The position numbers were made by a program, and so were the translations under genes. A DNA stretch of 64,000 bases from Osmia lignaria lignaria. Lineage: Eukaryota; Arthropoda; Insecta; Hymenoptera; Megachilidae. The DNA lies in assembly GCF_051020975.1 (NCBI RefSeq), contig NC_135033.1, positions 11,497,501 through 11,561,500 on the forward strand, given 5' to 3'. Shown one piece after another: positions 35,028 to 48,900 of this stretch (positions are counted from its first letter, which is position 1; every line of letters starts with the position of its first letter). The notes below the pieces were generated by a model. That model did no database searches. It was not told the DNA's origin and saw nothing but the letters and a program-made list of their open reading frames with translations.

Positions 35028-38000
35028 CAGGCGATTCACGGGTCGAAAATAACAAGGGATAAAGAGAATCCAATTTCGCGGAGGGGCGAATTTTGCTCGC
35101 TCGTCGCGTTATCCGAAAGGGTTGCTACGAAGCGTGCTCGAAACTCGAACGATCTGTCTACGGTTTCGCGCGTCAATTGGCGCGATGGTTGCTGTATCCA
35201 CAGGTTGGTAATATCGAGGAATCGGGCTTTTGAAAAATTCTTTTTTCACGCGATTCGACTTTATTTATTATCAGCCGACTCGCGCTGGACGGGCGGTCAT
35301 CGATTTGGATTAAAACCGGGTGAACAGCAGTTTTCGAACCGCTGTCACTTTTCTCGTTGCTGTTTGTCGCTTTCCACGTTTCCGCTATAGGATTCACGAC
35401 ACGACGAATCGAGCAAATTCGAAGTTAGGGTACAAACGGGAGAGAAAAGGGAGAAGAATTGTAGGTCGGGCAGAAGGCCAATTAAGTTCACCCTTAACAC
35501 GCCACTAAAGCCAAGTAAAGCCAGCATCAACGATAGAACGACAGCTTTGTGTTTTTCCTGATATCCTTCTTCCCGGGGCAGGAACCTCGAAGAGCTAAGT
35601 TAAGCCACTCTGACGCGTTTCGGTGTGAAAGAAACTTTATCGTAGCTGTCAGCCGCGAGGCAGACGAATGGCGTCTTTAGCAGAGTCTTATCTATCCTCA
35701 ATTTTTACCCTCACCACGGTTACCCTTCCTTTGTTTCGCCCTCCCCTTTATCCTTCATCCTCTTCGATATCGAATTTTCAGACCGCCCGGACCGTTCTCG
35801 TTTACCTTCTACGCGCATTAATATCTTCGCGACGCACCCGTTCCGGTCTAATCCGTCAAATCCGAAAAGCTCGCCGAAATAAATGTCTATCGCGTCGATA
35901 CAGCGACGGAAACGGGGCGAGGGGTTGTACGCGTCGCTCGATACGCGCTTCGACCGGGGAACCGATTTTAAATATCGCTTGTCGAGTTAAATTCAATCCG
36001 CATCGTTCGCCTCTATGCTACGAAAACTTGTTACTTTTATTTTTAATCGAAATCAATCTCGCCTGAATCCTTTGTATTCATTTGAACGAATACCTATCGA
36101 AAGCCCATCTCGTTCGAGATTCTCGAAAGAATTGCTTATCCAGCTAAAAGCAACGTCTGTCCCCGTTTATCGAGTTCATCCATCCCCTCGGAACCCTTAT
36201 TAATCCACGTCGATTCTTAAACGAGAGAATTTCCGGTTTCCTTATTCCCATTCGACGTGCAAGATTTCCGGCTCGCCACGCAGGATACGTGTCCACGATA
36301 AAGTACACCGATTCGCACGCGTTTCATCCCTTAAAATATTATAGCCGGCTTGGCACATCGTCTCCTCGTCCTTTCTTCCGGTTTCTGGAAGACACGAGTC
36401 TTCTTCGAACCAGGTTAAACGCTCGTGATTTATGTAAGAAGCTCGTCGTGCTCGAATACATTTCGAAAGAGAGACATGGGTGCAGGGGGGAGAGAAGGGG
36501 TTTGGGTAAGGTCGAGTGACGGTACGTCAGGCAAAGATATGGGAATTTCGCGGCATTAGAGAGTGCCTGGTGGAGGTGACGTCTTCCTCTCTGACGTTCT
36601 AGCAATTTTCAACTCGGTTCCGAGCGGATCTGTCGGCCGGTGAAGAATCGTCGGCTCAGAAATATTGTGTTGCAGTCGAGACGGATACGACACGAAACGC
36701 GGAACGAGCCTGGTGCAATCCTTGTCGAGAAAATAGGTGTCCACTTGTACGTAAGTCTCTTTTGAAAATGATTTTTTTCATATCCACCGACGTGTTTTCG
36801 AGACTAGAACTCAGACACGGTATTCCATGATGAATCATGCTTCACCTACGACTAGCAATGTTTCTTTCTTTACCGATTTCGCGATGTTTCCTCCGAGAGA
36901 CTCGGACTCGGCGAAAGGTTAAATGTAGCCACCTTTATTGCCACTGGTCGCTTATTCTAGAAACTTTATTTCTCGCGGAAGAACACCGGCGGAGCTAGCG
37001 GTTGATATACACTACTTGCTTGTCGTAGCTGTCGCAGAGATGATAAGGTAGAACGAGAAACAACTCGTACAAACGACTTCGTTCTCTATTATTCCCGACT
37101 GTTTGCCCAACAATGTTGCGCTCGTCCGAGTAGACGCGGTCCTATTCTACTTACGTGATTACACCGGCGCGGCGCGGTGGACTGTTTAACTTGTCTGACT
37201 AGACGCGGTTTGTTCTACTTGTTTTAAGAGGAGCGAACCGTTTTACGGTTTTGATTGGACAGCGATTTCGTTCTACTTGTTTAACCTGTTCTATACGTTT
37301 CGATATACATAGAAATTTTGGAAGGGATAGAATATTTCTATTTTCTTTGGGAAGTGTGTATATATATCATTCATAACGAAAGGGTTAAATAATTGAATAG
37401 GAAGATTATTTGGAATTTTAATTACAATTTCGATTATTCACTATATATTATGATGTGTAATTAATCGCAGGAGAAGCAAGATTCATTTGATTTCGATAGA
37501 ATCGTGAATTTTAATTGAAAAGTAGAAAGATAATACCATAGTCAGACGAGGATATTTGTCAGGTAGATGATAAGGGAAATGGTTATTTAAACGGGCATAC
37601 GATGTTTCTGCGGTAATTAATAATGGAACAAGTTAGAAGAGGGTTTGAGGGGTAATTTCGGCGATTACTTCGGCAACGATTACTGTCGAGGGCCTCTCGC
37701 GCGAACGTGATTCTGAAGTTTCCGTGGGCGCCGTGCTAAATCGTTAATTACGATCAACGCGATTAATCACCCCATCGGCGAGGACGGCAATTTATACGAC
37801 GCGAGGTAATACACCGGATGTAAACAAGATTTAAAGGTGAACCGCTGCAAAACAATCCCTTTAACCCATTCGTTGCACCATCTGTTGTGTAATAATTAGA
37901 AATCAATAAATATCTATATCTTTCACTTGAATCCGCGTTAATCTTCGAATAAAAATTTCAATTTTAATTCTGGATGTACGATGTGTATTTTATAAGGCGA

Positions 38001-39239
38001 GCTTTAAATACAGCTTGGCTCGATGGTGATTTCCTTCTCTGTGAGTCAGCTTTGAAGCTCTTTTGTTAATGAATGAATCTTGTATTTACGTTTCTGCTAA
38101 TTAGAGAAGTGAAAAGCTACAATCGCTCACACACGTGTGGAAATAAAAGTACAAGGTATTTTGATGAAATTTTTAACATATTTTAATTATCTGTATTAAT
38201 CTAGATCAAAGAAAGGCGAAATATTTAAATTGATAAAATACATTCGAAACACAATTTTTGTTAACGAAGAAATTCAAAGGATATTAAAGTAAAATGAGAC
38301 GCGTGTTTAATCATTCAAAGGTAGGTAATTAGACGGCACATACTGCGAATGAAGTTCTGAGAATTCAGATTCTCAGATTCCTGTCTGTAATACTGACTAA
38401 ATAATGAGGTCACTCTCTAAAAGGGACATGAATTACGCTAATTGTAAGGAAATTGTTCATTCAATTATCATCTACGTTTTCATTATCCTACACGATGAAA
38501 ATGCAACGTTTTAAAGAGAAGAATTAATTACTCTAAGTAAGCATTAATTCGTTCGGGATTCTTTTACCGATCCCTTCCCGACATGCCATCGAACAAGATC
38601 GCTGTCTCCTCGATGTTTCTACCGCGGTCAGGCCAGCGTAGAATTAACCACAGTCCCGTGGATGTCTAGGGGTTCCTTTGGCCCAGGTTGCATTAACTTT
38701 CCGGATCGCGAGCACCTTCCTACCAGATCCAATTCCAGGGAATGCGGTCATTTTCGCATCTCTTTCCGTCCGGTTCTGTCTTACGAACTACTGCACTTCT
38801 CACCGCGAACTTCGACTCTCGTTACACGCTAACCGAACCCGAAGAAACCAACCCGTTTTATCCCTGACCGGAAGTATTAAGAACGGTGATACGTGTTTGC
38901 CGAAACTTACCTTCGATTTTCGAGACAGAGAGAAAATCAATAGCGCTGGTTTTGTGAATTAAAAGGTATCCTGACGACGTCTCGTATTTTTATTATCAGG
39001 ACGATATTCCTCGGGAACGGATACGACAGGAAGGTGTCATTCCACGTCACGTATGTATACGTCTGATGGATATCAGAACGGCCTATGCGTCGATTCGATC
39101 GTGCCAGGTTGGCTAACGCAACGCGTGTTCGTGTTCACAGGCACGGCCAGGGGATTACCAATGAGGCACGTCGGATTACCGCAGTTAGCGGTGTTCGTTA
39201 GACCACTATTTTAATTAAGACTATTATTCGCGTGCTCGA

Positions 39240-39420
39240 GTATTCGTATCGCGGCGTCGCGTCGGGACGACGACCGTTACGTGAGGGGAGCGCTAAAACG
39301 CGGCGCCGCCTCTCGCGACGCTGATTCGTTTCGACTCGATCGACCCGCCTAACCTGCCTATCGATTGCAATTATCGACGCGACGCCTCCCGTTTAACGGG
39401 ACGACGCCCGGCGTTGCATC
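39240..39420. promoter_or_regulatory. CG-rich, CpG-dense intronic block
   Basis: About 180 bases packed with CG dinucleotides (GCGGCGTCGCG, ACGCGGCGCCGCC, GACGACGCCCGGCG) in otherwise AT-rich intron. It lies about 330 bases downstream of the syntrophin exon at 39750-39973. It might be an enhancer or an internal promoter. It has no coding features. The regulatory role is an inference from composition. Confidence 0.3.
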
Positions 39421-39749
39421 GATTCCAAGTATGGAATTCAGAAGTTGGCGAACAACCATCCTGGAGATTCGCTTGTTGCGTTAATACTTCGCAAGAGATT
39501 TCCGAGAGAGATTATGTTTGCAGGAGAGAAGAGGAGGAAGGAGTTTAAGCTGAAGTTAATACGAGGAGCATGCGAGCGGAATAATTGACGAGTTTATCGT
39601 CGTCGGTCAGTTTTTCTTTAGTTGCAGTTAATACCAGGAATTAGTAGTTTAAAGGAATCGTTGCATCGAACCGAAGGAAACGTGAGAAAATTGTGGAAAA
39701 GAAAGATTTATCATCGAGATATAAGTAAAGAGGAAAAACGTGTACTCAC

Positions 39750-39973
39750 CGAGTTGCTATCAAAGGGCAGGTGATGCTGGGCGAGGCCCATGCTTCCGGG
39801 CTCCAAGGGGCGCACTCGTACAGCCTCAATTCTCGGCCGGAAACCGCACCGAAAACGCTGCGCCATCCTCCGGTGCACGCACCCCCTAGGCCGAATCCGC
39901 TTCCGGCTCCTCGCGAGGTACTCGCGCTGCTTCCCGCTCCGTCCTCGCTGCTCTCGCTGCTGGCACGTCCGTT
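39750..39973 (-). CDS. Syn1: Syntrophin exon: PH2 domain, first part
   Basis: A CTGTCCACAG acceptor leads into NGRASSESSEDGAG, a Ser/Gly-rich acidic linker with likely casein kinase 2 type sites. It continues with GGWRSVFGAVSGRELRLYECA and PWSPEAWASPSITCPLIAT (each part of one continuous run). It is phase 0 at the start and ends with two bases of an Arg codon at a GTGAGT donor. The match to the PH2 block 'W.P..VAVTERELRLYESAPWSxEAW' is strong. Confidence 0.94.
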
Positions 39974-42900
39974 CTGTGGACAGATCGCGCGAATCGCTCG
40001 TAAATCATCACCGCTGATGGTTCTAACAAAAGCGACACGGCTGAAATGGTGCATGCGGAACGAGCGATCGCGCCGGAAATCGCGATCCGGCACGATTCAC
40101 GCCCGTTGGAAAATGCTTCTTTCGGGAACACCGAGGAGGCGAGGCAGAGAAATTATGCGCGACACCTGCTCGTGCACGATAACGACGCGGGCCAGGAATT
40201 TGCGATTTCGTTCAACTACTCGCTGCTTTGTTAGCACGCTTCCGGTGAATCCTCTAATTTCGCTTTCGCAGAAACATATATATATCGTTGCGTTTACTTT
40301 GTTCAAGTAACCATCGACGCTGACTTTTTCAACTTACGCTCCGGGAATCCGTGCTCGCGGGTAAAATTCGTAACGACGGCATTCCGTGGGTCGAACAAAA
40401 GAGCGACGCGGAATTCGAGAATTTCCCGTCGCGTTATCGACGGACGAAAACAACAGGATGGACGGAAGCGTAAGCAGTTTCTCTTCTCCCGTGTCGCATT
40501 CCAAACATGCGCCGCTACGTTCGTAAGGAGAGAGAATAAGGGTTGAAAAAGGAGGAAAAGCGAGCATCAGAGAGGAAGTCTCTTCGAGGAAATGTAGCCT
40601 CATAAGTGTCAAGCGCATTTTCCCGTGGCACTTATACCAACGTTGCCCCAACGGAGACAATATCGAGCGAAGAGAGAAGCGTGCCCCCTATATACCGGAT
40701 ACGGCTTTGTAACCGTGTTGTACGTATCGCGTTCGTGGTTTTCGCCACGCTCGGAATGCATCCGGTAGATGGAGGGCGTACAATGTACCCCATCTGTTTC
40801 CCACAGGGATGATACATCGTGGATTAATTGAACTGTCGAATATTGACGTTCCGTTGAAAACGCTGCGTGTTTACGTCGTGATGGTTCACGTGCCACTGGA
40901 CGCTTCTGTCCATTTCATCATGCTCCAGGATAGTTTTCTTCCATTCCCATTCTTTTCTCTATTATTTTCCACCGACTCTTCTTTCGTAATGTAATATCGT
41001 ACGATTCAGCGTTAATTTAGAAATACATAACGTATCGTTTTTCCTGTCGTCCCTTTAATTACCCTCTAGCCTTTTACATTTTCACATTTTTCGTGGAAAC
41101 AAGTATTGTTTCGTTTAAAATCATGTCTCCGGATGCAAAGGAACGATACAACGGCTGTCGATTATTACAGCCGCATCGGAAGGTACTACACAAAAGGCAC
41201 GTCCAATTTGTTGGTTTTGCAGCCGAATAATAGCAATTAGCCACGTCGAGTCACGTCAACGTTCCGCAAAACCATAGAAATCCTTTTTCTATCGTTTTCC
41301 TTTGATTTTTCCCTTTCAGAGTTGGACATTCGATTTTGTTTCATTGGACGTTCAACTCGATGCCATCAAAGAATGTACACGTAGCAAAAACAAACCGCCC
41401 TTCTGTCCGCCCGTATTTTATTCGTAACTTTTTCAATTTTCAAACTCGTTAATGTTCCTCTTCTTTAACAAAGATTGTTTAAAATCTTCCATCATGCGAT
41501 CGTGATATGATTGTTAAATGAATAATTATAGAAAAAAATATTCAATTATTCGTGGCGAATGAAATTACGGACGGAATAAAGTCCTTCTTCGTTAAATCGC
41601 CAATTGAAACGACCAATCATCTTTCGTTAATACCTCGAAACAATTCTATCTTCTCCTATTCTACGAGGAAATCGGCTTATCGCGAATCGGCTTTCGACAT
41701 CGATTCACCATTCTCGTTCTTAGAACATCCCCCTTTATTTCACCGCGGAACATTAATTTTCAAACAATCAGTCTGCGAAATAATTCAGCGAATGATAAGA
41801 CAATTACGGAATGCGGGATGCGATGAAAATTACGTAGTTTACGTAGGGTTGAAAATGTGACTACGATAATAGGACTTCGTTTTCGAATTATTCAGAAGCA
41901 GATTCACAGCTGGAGGAACAAAGATCCCACCCTCGATAAAGGAAGCTTGTTTTCAAGCCCGAGAAGAAAGAACTCTTTAATGGACCGATGAAAATTCGAT
42001 TCGCTGAATTCCTTAGCTTCCTATAGAAAAGTTTACTCGATAAAAAAAAATGGTAATCGATAACTAGCGCTATGAGTATAATTTTTCGAAAAATTTTCCA
42101 CGGAAAACCATCGAAGCTCCGTATCGTTTTTACTACTCCATAACACAGTATCGCAAAATGTTATTATTTTTATTAAAAAACCTAACCGTGCGTTGTATCA
42201 CGAGCGTTTCATTTTCATCCCCCGACACTCGTCCGAATCGACTCGTTCGCTCAACGAACCGTATTCATCGCGATTCGTGGTTTCCGCAGGACCACCATTA
42301 TTCCTTCTCGTTATTATTACCAGGGTAACGCGAACGGGTTACAAAATCAACACAGGCGATGGTTGGACGGGTTCGTTGATGAATAGAAAAGAATTGCGAA
42401 GCACGAATTCAGTCTGTCGAAAGCTGGTGTCAATCGACCGGTTGTTGGAACGCGGATAAAGATCCGCTTCAATCGGGGAAAAAGAGTTGCGCGAAACGCG
42501 CTATTTGTTCCCTTGCCGTCTGTTCGCGCGAATCAACGAATATATCCTGTTAATTGTGCTTGAAAGTAATTGCTGTTCGCGACGACCCGAGAAGATGCAC
42601 CGTCGAAAGCTTGAACGGTGATGCATTGTGCTGCGAAATACAATACGTTCGTTTTCCTCTCTTTTTTCATCCCCGGGGAAAAACACGACAGAGCAGGGTA
42701 CAGTTTGCTGGACGACTGCCAACTAAAAGGAAGTCTCGAGCTCGAGGGGTTAATTGGCTTAATTTTCTTGAAGAACGAGGAACCTTCCGGCGTGCAGTAC
42801 CCCTTTCCTGCCTACTTCTTTTCTCCAACGAAAACGTTATTTCCTTGCGTTGAAAGCTGCCTCTTTCCTGATCGATGCCCTTACTATTATATAACACTCG

Positions 42901-45900
42901 TTACAGAATGTCGTACGTTCTACTTTTTATTTTATTTTCCAAACGAGAACTTGGAAGCTTGAAAAAATTTCCCCTTGTTATAACAAGCCCCGTCCATATA
43001 ACGAGAGTCTATTGTAGGAATTCGAAAAATTTTCATGCGAAAAACGTAGGAAAGAAGGAAATTAGATCCATATAGGTACACAAGAGTAGAATGATTTCGT
43101 TATCCTTCCGGGTATCTTTTAAAGCGTGTCACAGAATCAACGATCGAGCTACCGCTGCTTTTGCTAAGCAGGTACCCGTTTTTTTCCCTAACTTCCCCTA
43201 AGCGAGGGTAAACGAAGTTTCGAACAAACTGTAGGGTAGCGAGAAAAAACAAAAGAAAATGAAATGAGGACCGGTTGCTCGAACGACCCGTACGAGCGTC
43301 AGCTTGCTCGTTTCACCGGCGAACTATTTCAAGTTCCCTACGGAACTATGCATATTACTTGGGAAATTTTATTAACCCTTTTAAAACGCAGCGTCATGGG
43401 GAATAGGTCGGTTATCCTCGCTGGATACAGGAAGTAACCTAAGGTATTCATAGCCCCGTGTAACGCTTGACCGTTGTCGGAACGATTTTTATCCTGTCGC
43501 GGAATTCCACCAGCGATTAATCACTTCCGTTCTGTTGGAATTTCTAGCTTAGAGAATAATTTCCGTGGAAACTGGTGTAATTCCTATTCGTTTGCTTGTA
43601 ATTTAATTACTAAATCAAGTCGTTCGGATGATTTTCTAAAATTTATATTAATTTCTGAACAAGAAGCACCCATATTTTTGACCGACAGGGTGCATCTGCA
43701 AGATGAGTTCATCGAATCCTCTTAAGAATATCGAGGAAATACATTCGATGTGTCTGACATAAAGAAGAACTCGAAACTTTGGCCCATCCTCATTTTTTTC
43801 CAACAGACACGAAGCGAAAACTTTGCTTTTCAGATTAAAAAACTCTGCGTCAGGCAGCATCGAGAGGAAACGAAACGCGTTTTATATGGAAAGGAAAAAT
43901 ATATTCGAATATATGTATGTCTGACAAATTACCATAAAATATGAAAAGATTCGAGCGGATCCTTTGAAGTCCATCGAGAAGGAAATTTATGGTACCTGTA
44001 CATATTTCTGAAGTCCATTAAAAAATAATTGAACCTCTACCGTGTATTGGGTAAACATTTACCGATATAATTCGCGAATAAGAACGTTTAATTAAAATGA
44101 GAAACGTTTCTGCTTGTCTGAAATGTTTACCCTGCTACTATCTCTTGAATTTAATTGAAAAACTTCATCTGCCTGTTCCTAGCAAATACAATATTTACCA
44201 ATTACAAAATTAAATATCGTATAAAATTGTAAACAAAAAATACCACTGATATTTTTGTTATGCCATCAATTACCAGATGGAAAAATTCAGAATGTAACTC
44301 GAATTTAATACCTATTTTAATCGTCAAATTTTAGAAGAGAGTTCTTCTTTATTTCATGAGTTATTGCTATACGAAAGATATATTTTCCAACATCGAGCCG
44401 AGGGATCGTTTTACAATTTATTGAAAATAAACATACGAGAAAGATTTCTTGATATTTATATTTATCCGCCACATTTTGTCCCAGTCGGTAGAATGAAAAT
44501 CGTTAATATTTTCGTTACGAGTACAATGGACGACGTGTATCGCGTAATCGAAAGAATTATTATCGGCGCTGACGTTGCTCGAACGTTATTTAATATATGT
44601 ACGAACGAAAGAGAAATAAACGGGCGAAAAAATATATACGTATTATATATCTGTATCGACACCATTTCCCAGGCTATGGAATATCAATAAAAACCGCCGC
44701 GTCACGTTTGCAAATCTCGATTCATTTGTATCATTACAAGCGACGATTTATTTCCACGAGTTACCGCTTCCTTGATTAATATTCCACGCGTGTATCCCAA
44801 TTATTACTGCGAAAAAAAAAACGATCCCATTTCAAATAATTCTCCATTATTTTATGAAATTTTTCAATTTTTACGAAATAAATTTATTCTCAATTACCAT
44901 CTCGATAAAATAGCTTCAGGAGAGGATCGATTAGAACGAGGGTTGAATTCACGATTGATTCGCGTGATTCTCTCCCGATTCTGTCATTCCACCCCTGTAC
45001 ACGCGACTTTTTCACCCCCTTCGTTTAACAGAACGTTTAAAAGAGCAGTTACAATCGCATTCCCGAGGGATCGACGCGTCTCGTCGTCGAACTCGAGCCT
45101 TCGCAAGGGTTGTCTATCGCTCTTTCCGACCCCTTACTCTCTCTCAAACACCCGCACACCGTTTTGCTGACTTCGCGTTTCCTTTGCTTCGTTGCGGTTA
45201 CTCCTGCCTTCGAGACATCGACCAACGTTACGTGCAATGAACAAGGACAAAAGGGGTGGGCTCCAGTGAAGTATTAGTTTCAGGGGTTGTTTTACAGCCA
45301 GGGTATGGGACGCGATAAACGTAGCAGCGTCTTCGATGCATAGAACCCGTTTACCAGTTTCTTGCATATTTCGGGATCGATACTTTTCGAAAGGGGATGG
45401 TTTTGGAAAGTTTCTAGCTGAATTAAGGGTTGAGTAAAGTTTCCTCAAGGATTGATTTCCAATAAAATTTTCAAGAATCTTTCTCTCCCTTCGTTCGTTG
45501 ATTTAATTTACCCGTATCGCTAGGCAGTTGTCATCGAAGAGTTTGACGCGTTATCGCGAATCGTCGCGACGCCGATCTCGTCTGGTCTTGTGGATCGCGA
45601 GGCGCGTGAAATCGAGCGTGAAGAAGCTCTCCAGCCGTCGTTGTCGCGTAGGCGCAATCTAACATTGTGTAGCAAGGTGGAATCAAGCGAAAAGAGAGAA
45701 ATATATTAAAGAGGTAGACAGTGGAAGAGGAAGTTTAACATCGTTCGGCGACACCCTTGAACCGAACCGACGGAATAGGAAAAGGTTCTTTCCACGATGA
45801 AAAGTGGAGAAGGTTATCGAGCGACGAGCAGAGAATCGACAAGGTTTTCCTTCGTTCTCCTCGTTCCCGCGACGAGCTTCTTTCGAGACCTCTAGTATTG

Positions 45901-48900
45901 CGCGATTTCGTCGTCGATAATAACGAGAAACGGCACCGAGATTGCTGGAAACGAAGCCAATCGAAGGTGTCTTGCCGTGAAGAGCCTGCGGGGTTCGTTG
46001 TTTCTCGATTTTCCTTCCCTCGCCTAGAATTTCAAACACGAATTTCTTTCGCGTTTCACGTATTTACGGTTGTCTGCACGCGACGGCTATCAATCATTCG
46101 AAAAAAGTCACTTTATAAAGCGATTAATTTGCAAAAAGTAAATATCTTAATAAAGCATGCCTCGAAAGTGACACGATTCCATCTCACCCTGTTCAACCAC
46201 GATAAATCACTTCAAGTCTATCCCTTCGAAAAACATCGTCTCTGTTCGTTCGAGGCTCGTCTACGTCCTTGTGCACACAGAAGCTCGTTTCTGACCGCAG
46301 TTTACTTAGCATTGCTGATACACCATCCGCTTGGAACACGGTTCCGTCTGGCATGCGGGTGAACAACGAACGCGGCTGAAAACCAAGGGTGAAACGACGC
46401 GGTCGAGGCTGGGGTGGAAGGGGTGATCAAGGCGAAAGGATGAGGCTCGCGTCGAAGATCGTGGATGGAACGGGACCGATCGGGGTCTGTTTGAGAACGG
46501 ATAGTGGCTCGCACTCTAATTAATAGCGAACCATCCACGGGACCCGCAGAGCCAAGCTTCTCTAGAGGGTTGTGAAAGAGCATCTGTTCGTTCTCCCTTG
46601 GAGAGAATTCTCACCCTACCGATCGTCCGGTTGAGCCACCTCGATATTTCATCCCCTTCTTCTGTTCGTACTTGCGAAAGAAAAACATGAGTAAAGCGAT
46701 TAATCGTTCGCCGGTCGACCCGTTGCGCTGATCCTTTTCGCATAATTGAAACGAGAATATTGAAAGAATCTTTTCCCTTCTTTGATTTATCCCGCAGCCA
46801 AGTCGTTTCAGGAAAATTACACACTATCACCGTTTTGTTTTCTGGCTTCGGTATCAACAGGATAATACTTATCATGGCTTCCTATTACAACAGTCGATAA
46901 TAACTGTAATCGGTTTACGGGATGATTGTCTGGAAGTTGATATTTTCTGTCTATTACGATAGAGATGACGGTGGACAATTTTCGATACGAGGGAAAAGTG
47001 ATAGCAGGAAGGAATTCGTTCGGAGACAATCTCGAGCTGATTCAACAGAGAGGCGAACACAAGCTTCGAATGGTAACTTTTTAATCAAATCGAGAAGGAA
47101 TCTCGATGAAAATAATTGCAGCGGATCTTTGGAACGAAGCCACCATCGTTCCTCTAACTCTGAATATTACAGTTCAATTAACGTTTCAAGCTGCCTCGAG
47201 TATAAACAATTCGCTAGTCGACAAACGAGTCGAGGGTTGAATTTGCGACAGGAAGAATTCAAATTTCAGGGAAATTCTTAGAAAATGCTGAAATTAATAT
47301 TGGATGCATTATGAATCGTTAATGAATCGAAATGAAACTAATGACATTGTCCATTTGTGTCATTCGAATTGGCGCAGTAAAATGGTGACTGTTTTTCATT
47401 CAACCTTCCACGCTTTGCCGGGAGAAACAAGAAAGTGATTCGGTAGCTCGGGCAGACTCGATAACGGTCTCGTCCCAGCCGGCGGGCTGACAATTACTAA
47501 ACTTTACTACTTAAAAGCACGAACCTTAGAGGAGCGCGCCGGCCGTTTCAACGGCGCCCCCGTTGACCCACGATCATTAGCCGACGGGAACGCGTTTCTA
47601 CGTTTCCCGTCGATCGAAACGATCCACGTAACGGTATTTCAAATAATCGCAATAATCATAATCGGAAGAACCGTGTATCGAGACGTCTGCACCCACGATT
47701 TCCAATAACTAGCTACGTTCGAAGACGTTCCTCTCGATCATTCCGCGTCTCGGTTATTTCGGAAACGTCGCGTATCAGCTCATAAATTATTAGAAAATGT
47801 CAGCGTCGAATGTCCCGCAAGATATCGTGCCAGTTTCACGGACGGAATTGCGTCTCGATTATTCAAGGAGCTCCAGCGCTCCAGACAGTCGAGATTGTTC
47901 CAATGACGACCGATGATAATTACTCCCCTGACCCAATTAGCCGGATTCCAGGTCGGATAACCGAAATGTCAGAGAAAAGACGAGGAATTCGCCCCGCCCT
48001 TTGATACACTGGCTGGAAATGAATTTTGATTAAAATTGCGCCACGTTTTGGGAAGGATGTGTACCTTCTTACAGCAACGAAGAATTTCAGAATTAATAGA
48101 TATTTTAAACTTATAACGAGAAATTTCCAAATTTCCAAATTTTAATCTCCATTTTCCGGGAACTGTGTCAACTACGCTGTCCTGGAAGCAACGAAACGCT
48201 TTCGTTTCTTTCCCAACAAACGGGACAAAAGCTACGGTTCGTCGAGCGTACCGCGTTTCAAACTCCAATTGCGAACAGACAGAGGGAGGATGAGGAGCGT
48301 CTAGTGGTTGTAAACGGCGGTATTCGCGTGGAAATCGACTTAAAATGAGCCCGCAGGGCCGAGATTTCGGTTGTGCACTCGTGTTACAACACGCCACGTA
48401 TGGCGCAAGGCTCGTTTCGCTCGTTTAACTTTCGACACGAGGCCTACGAAAGTTCGTTGAGTGTCGTTTAATGAGTACCACGTAACACGGTGTCGCTTTC
48501 CCCCGAAACACAGCTGAATACGGGAAACACGAGGGAGAAAATAGGTCCGAGGGTTGGTCAACGAGTGGAAGATTATTTTTGTTTGGATAGACCTTTTTCT
48601 TTTATTGGATGATGTATCTTTTCGTGGGGAACGAGTCGTTGCGTAAAAAAGCCTCTGGGAAGGGAAATTGAAAGTTTGCGAGGGAGTTAGGTTGAAATAT
48701 CGATGGTTATACGCCATATGGAGGGTAAGAGGCTACGTCTGACCATGAATGGAAACGACTACTTGCGCTGGCTTTGCCTTTGGCTTAGCTTCTCTCAGTT
48801 CAATACTGTTTGCAGTATTTTTACTTTATTTTCTCTGTATTATTCGACATCTATATTCCGCTGTACCGTCCGTATTACATTTTTTAACATTTACAGAAAT

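Larger units (their letters stand above)
27343..39749 (-). other. Large intron of the syntrophin gene (12.4 kb)
   Basis: No supported exon or nested gene was found. It holds T and A runs (27927-27951, 35007-35027), (GAA)n at 29301-29322, a lone tRNA-type B-box near 30528, a block of imperfect repeats near 37120-37290, and a CG-rich block at 39240-39420. Open reading frames up to about 150 codons are scattered in all frames without domain content. Confidence 0.7.

Noticed and set aside
39771..40310. 179-codon open frame on the + strand
   Set aside because: It is antisense to the syntrophin PH2 exon, whose CG-rich codons keep the opposite strand open.
45757..46362. Longest open frame in the window (201 codons, + strand)
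   Set aside because: No recognisable domain, low-complexity charged composition, and it lies inside the syntrophin intron without splice or conservation evidence.
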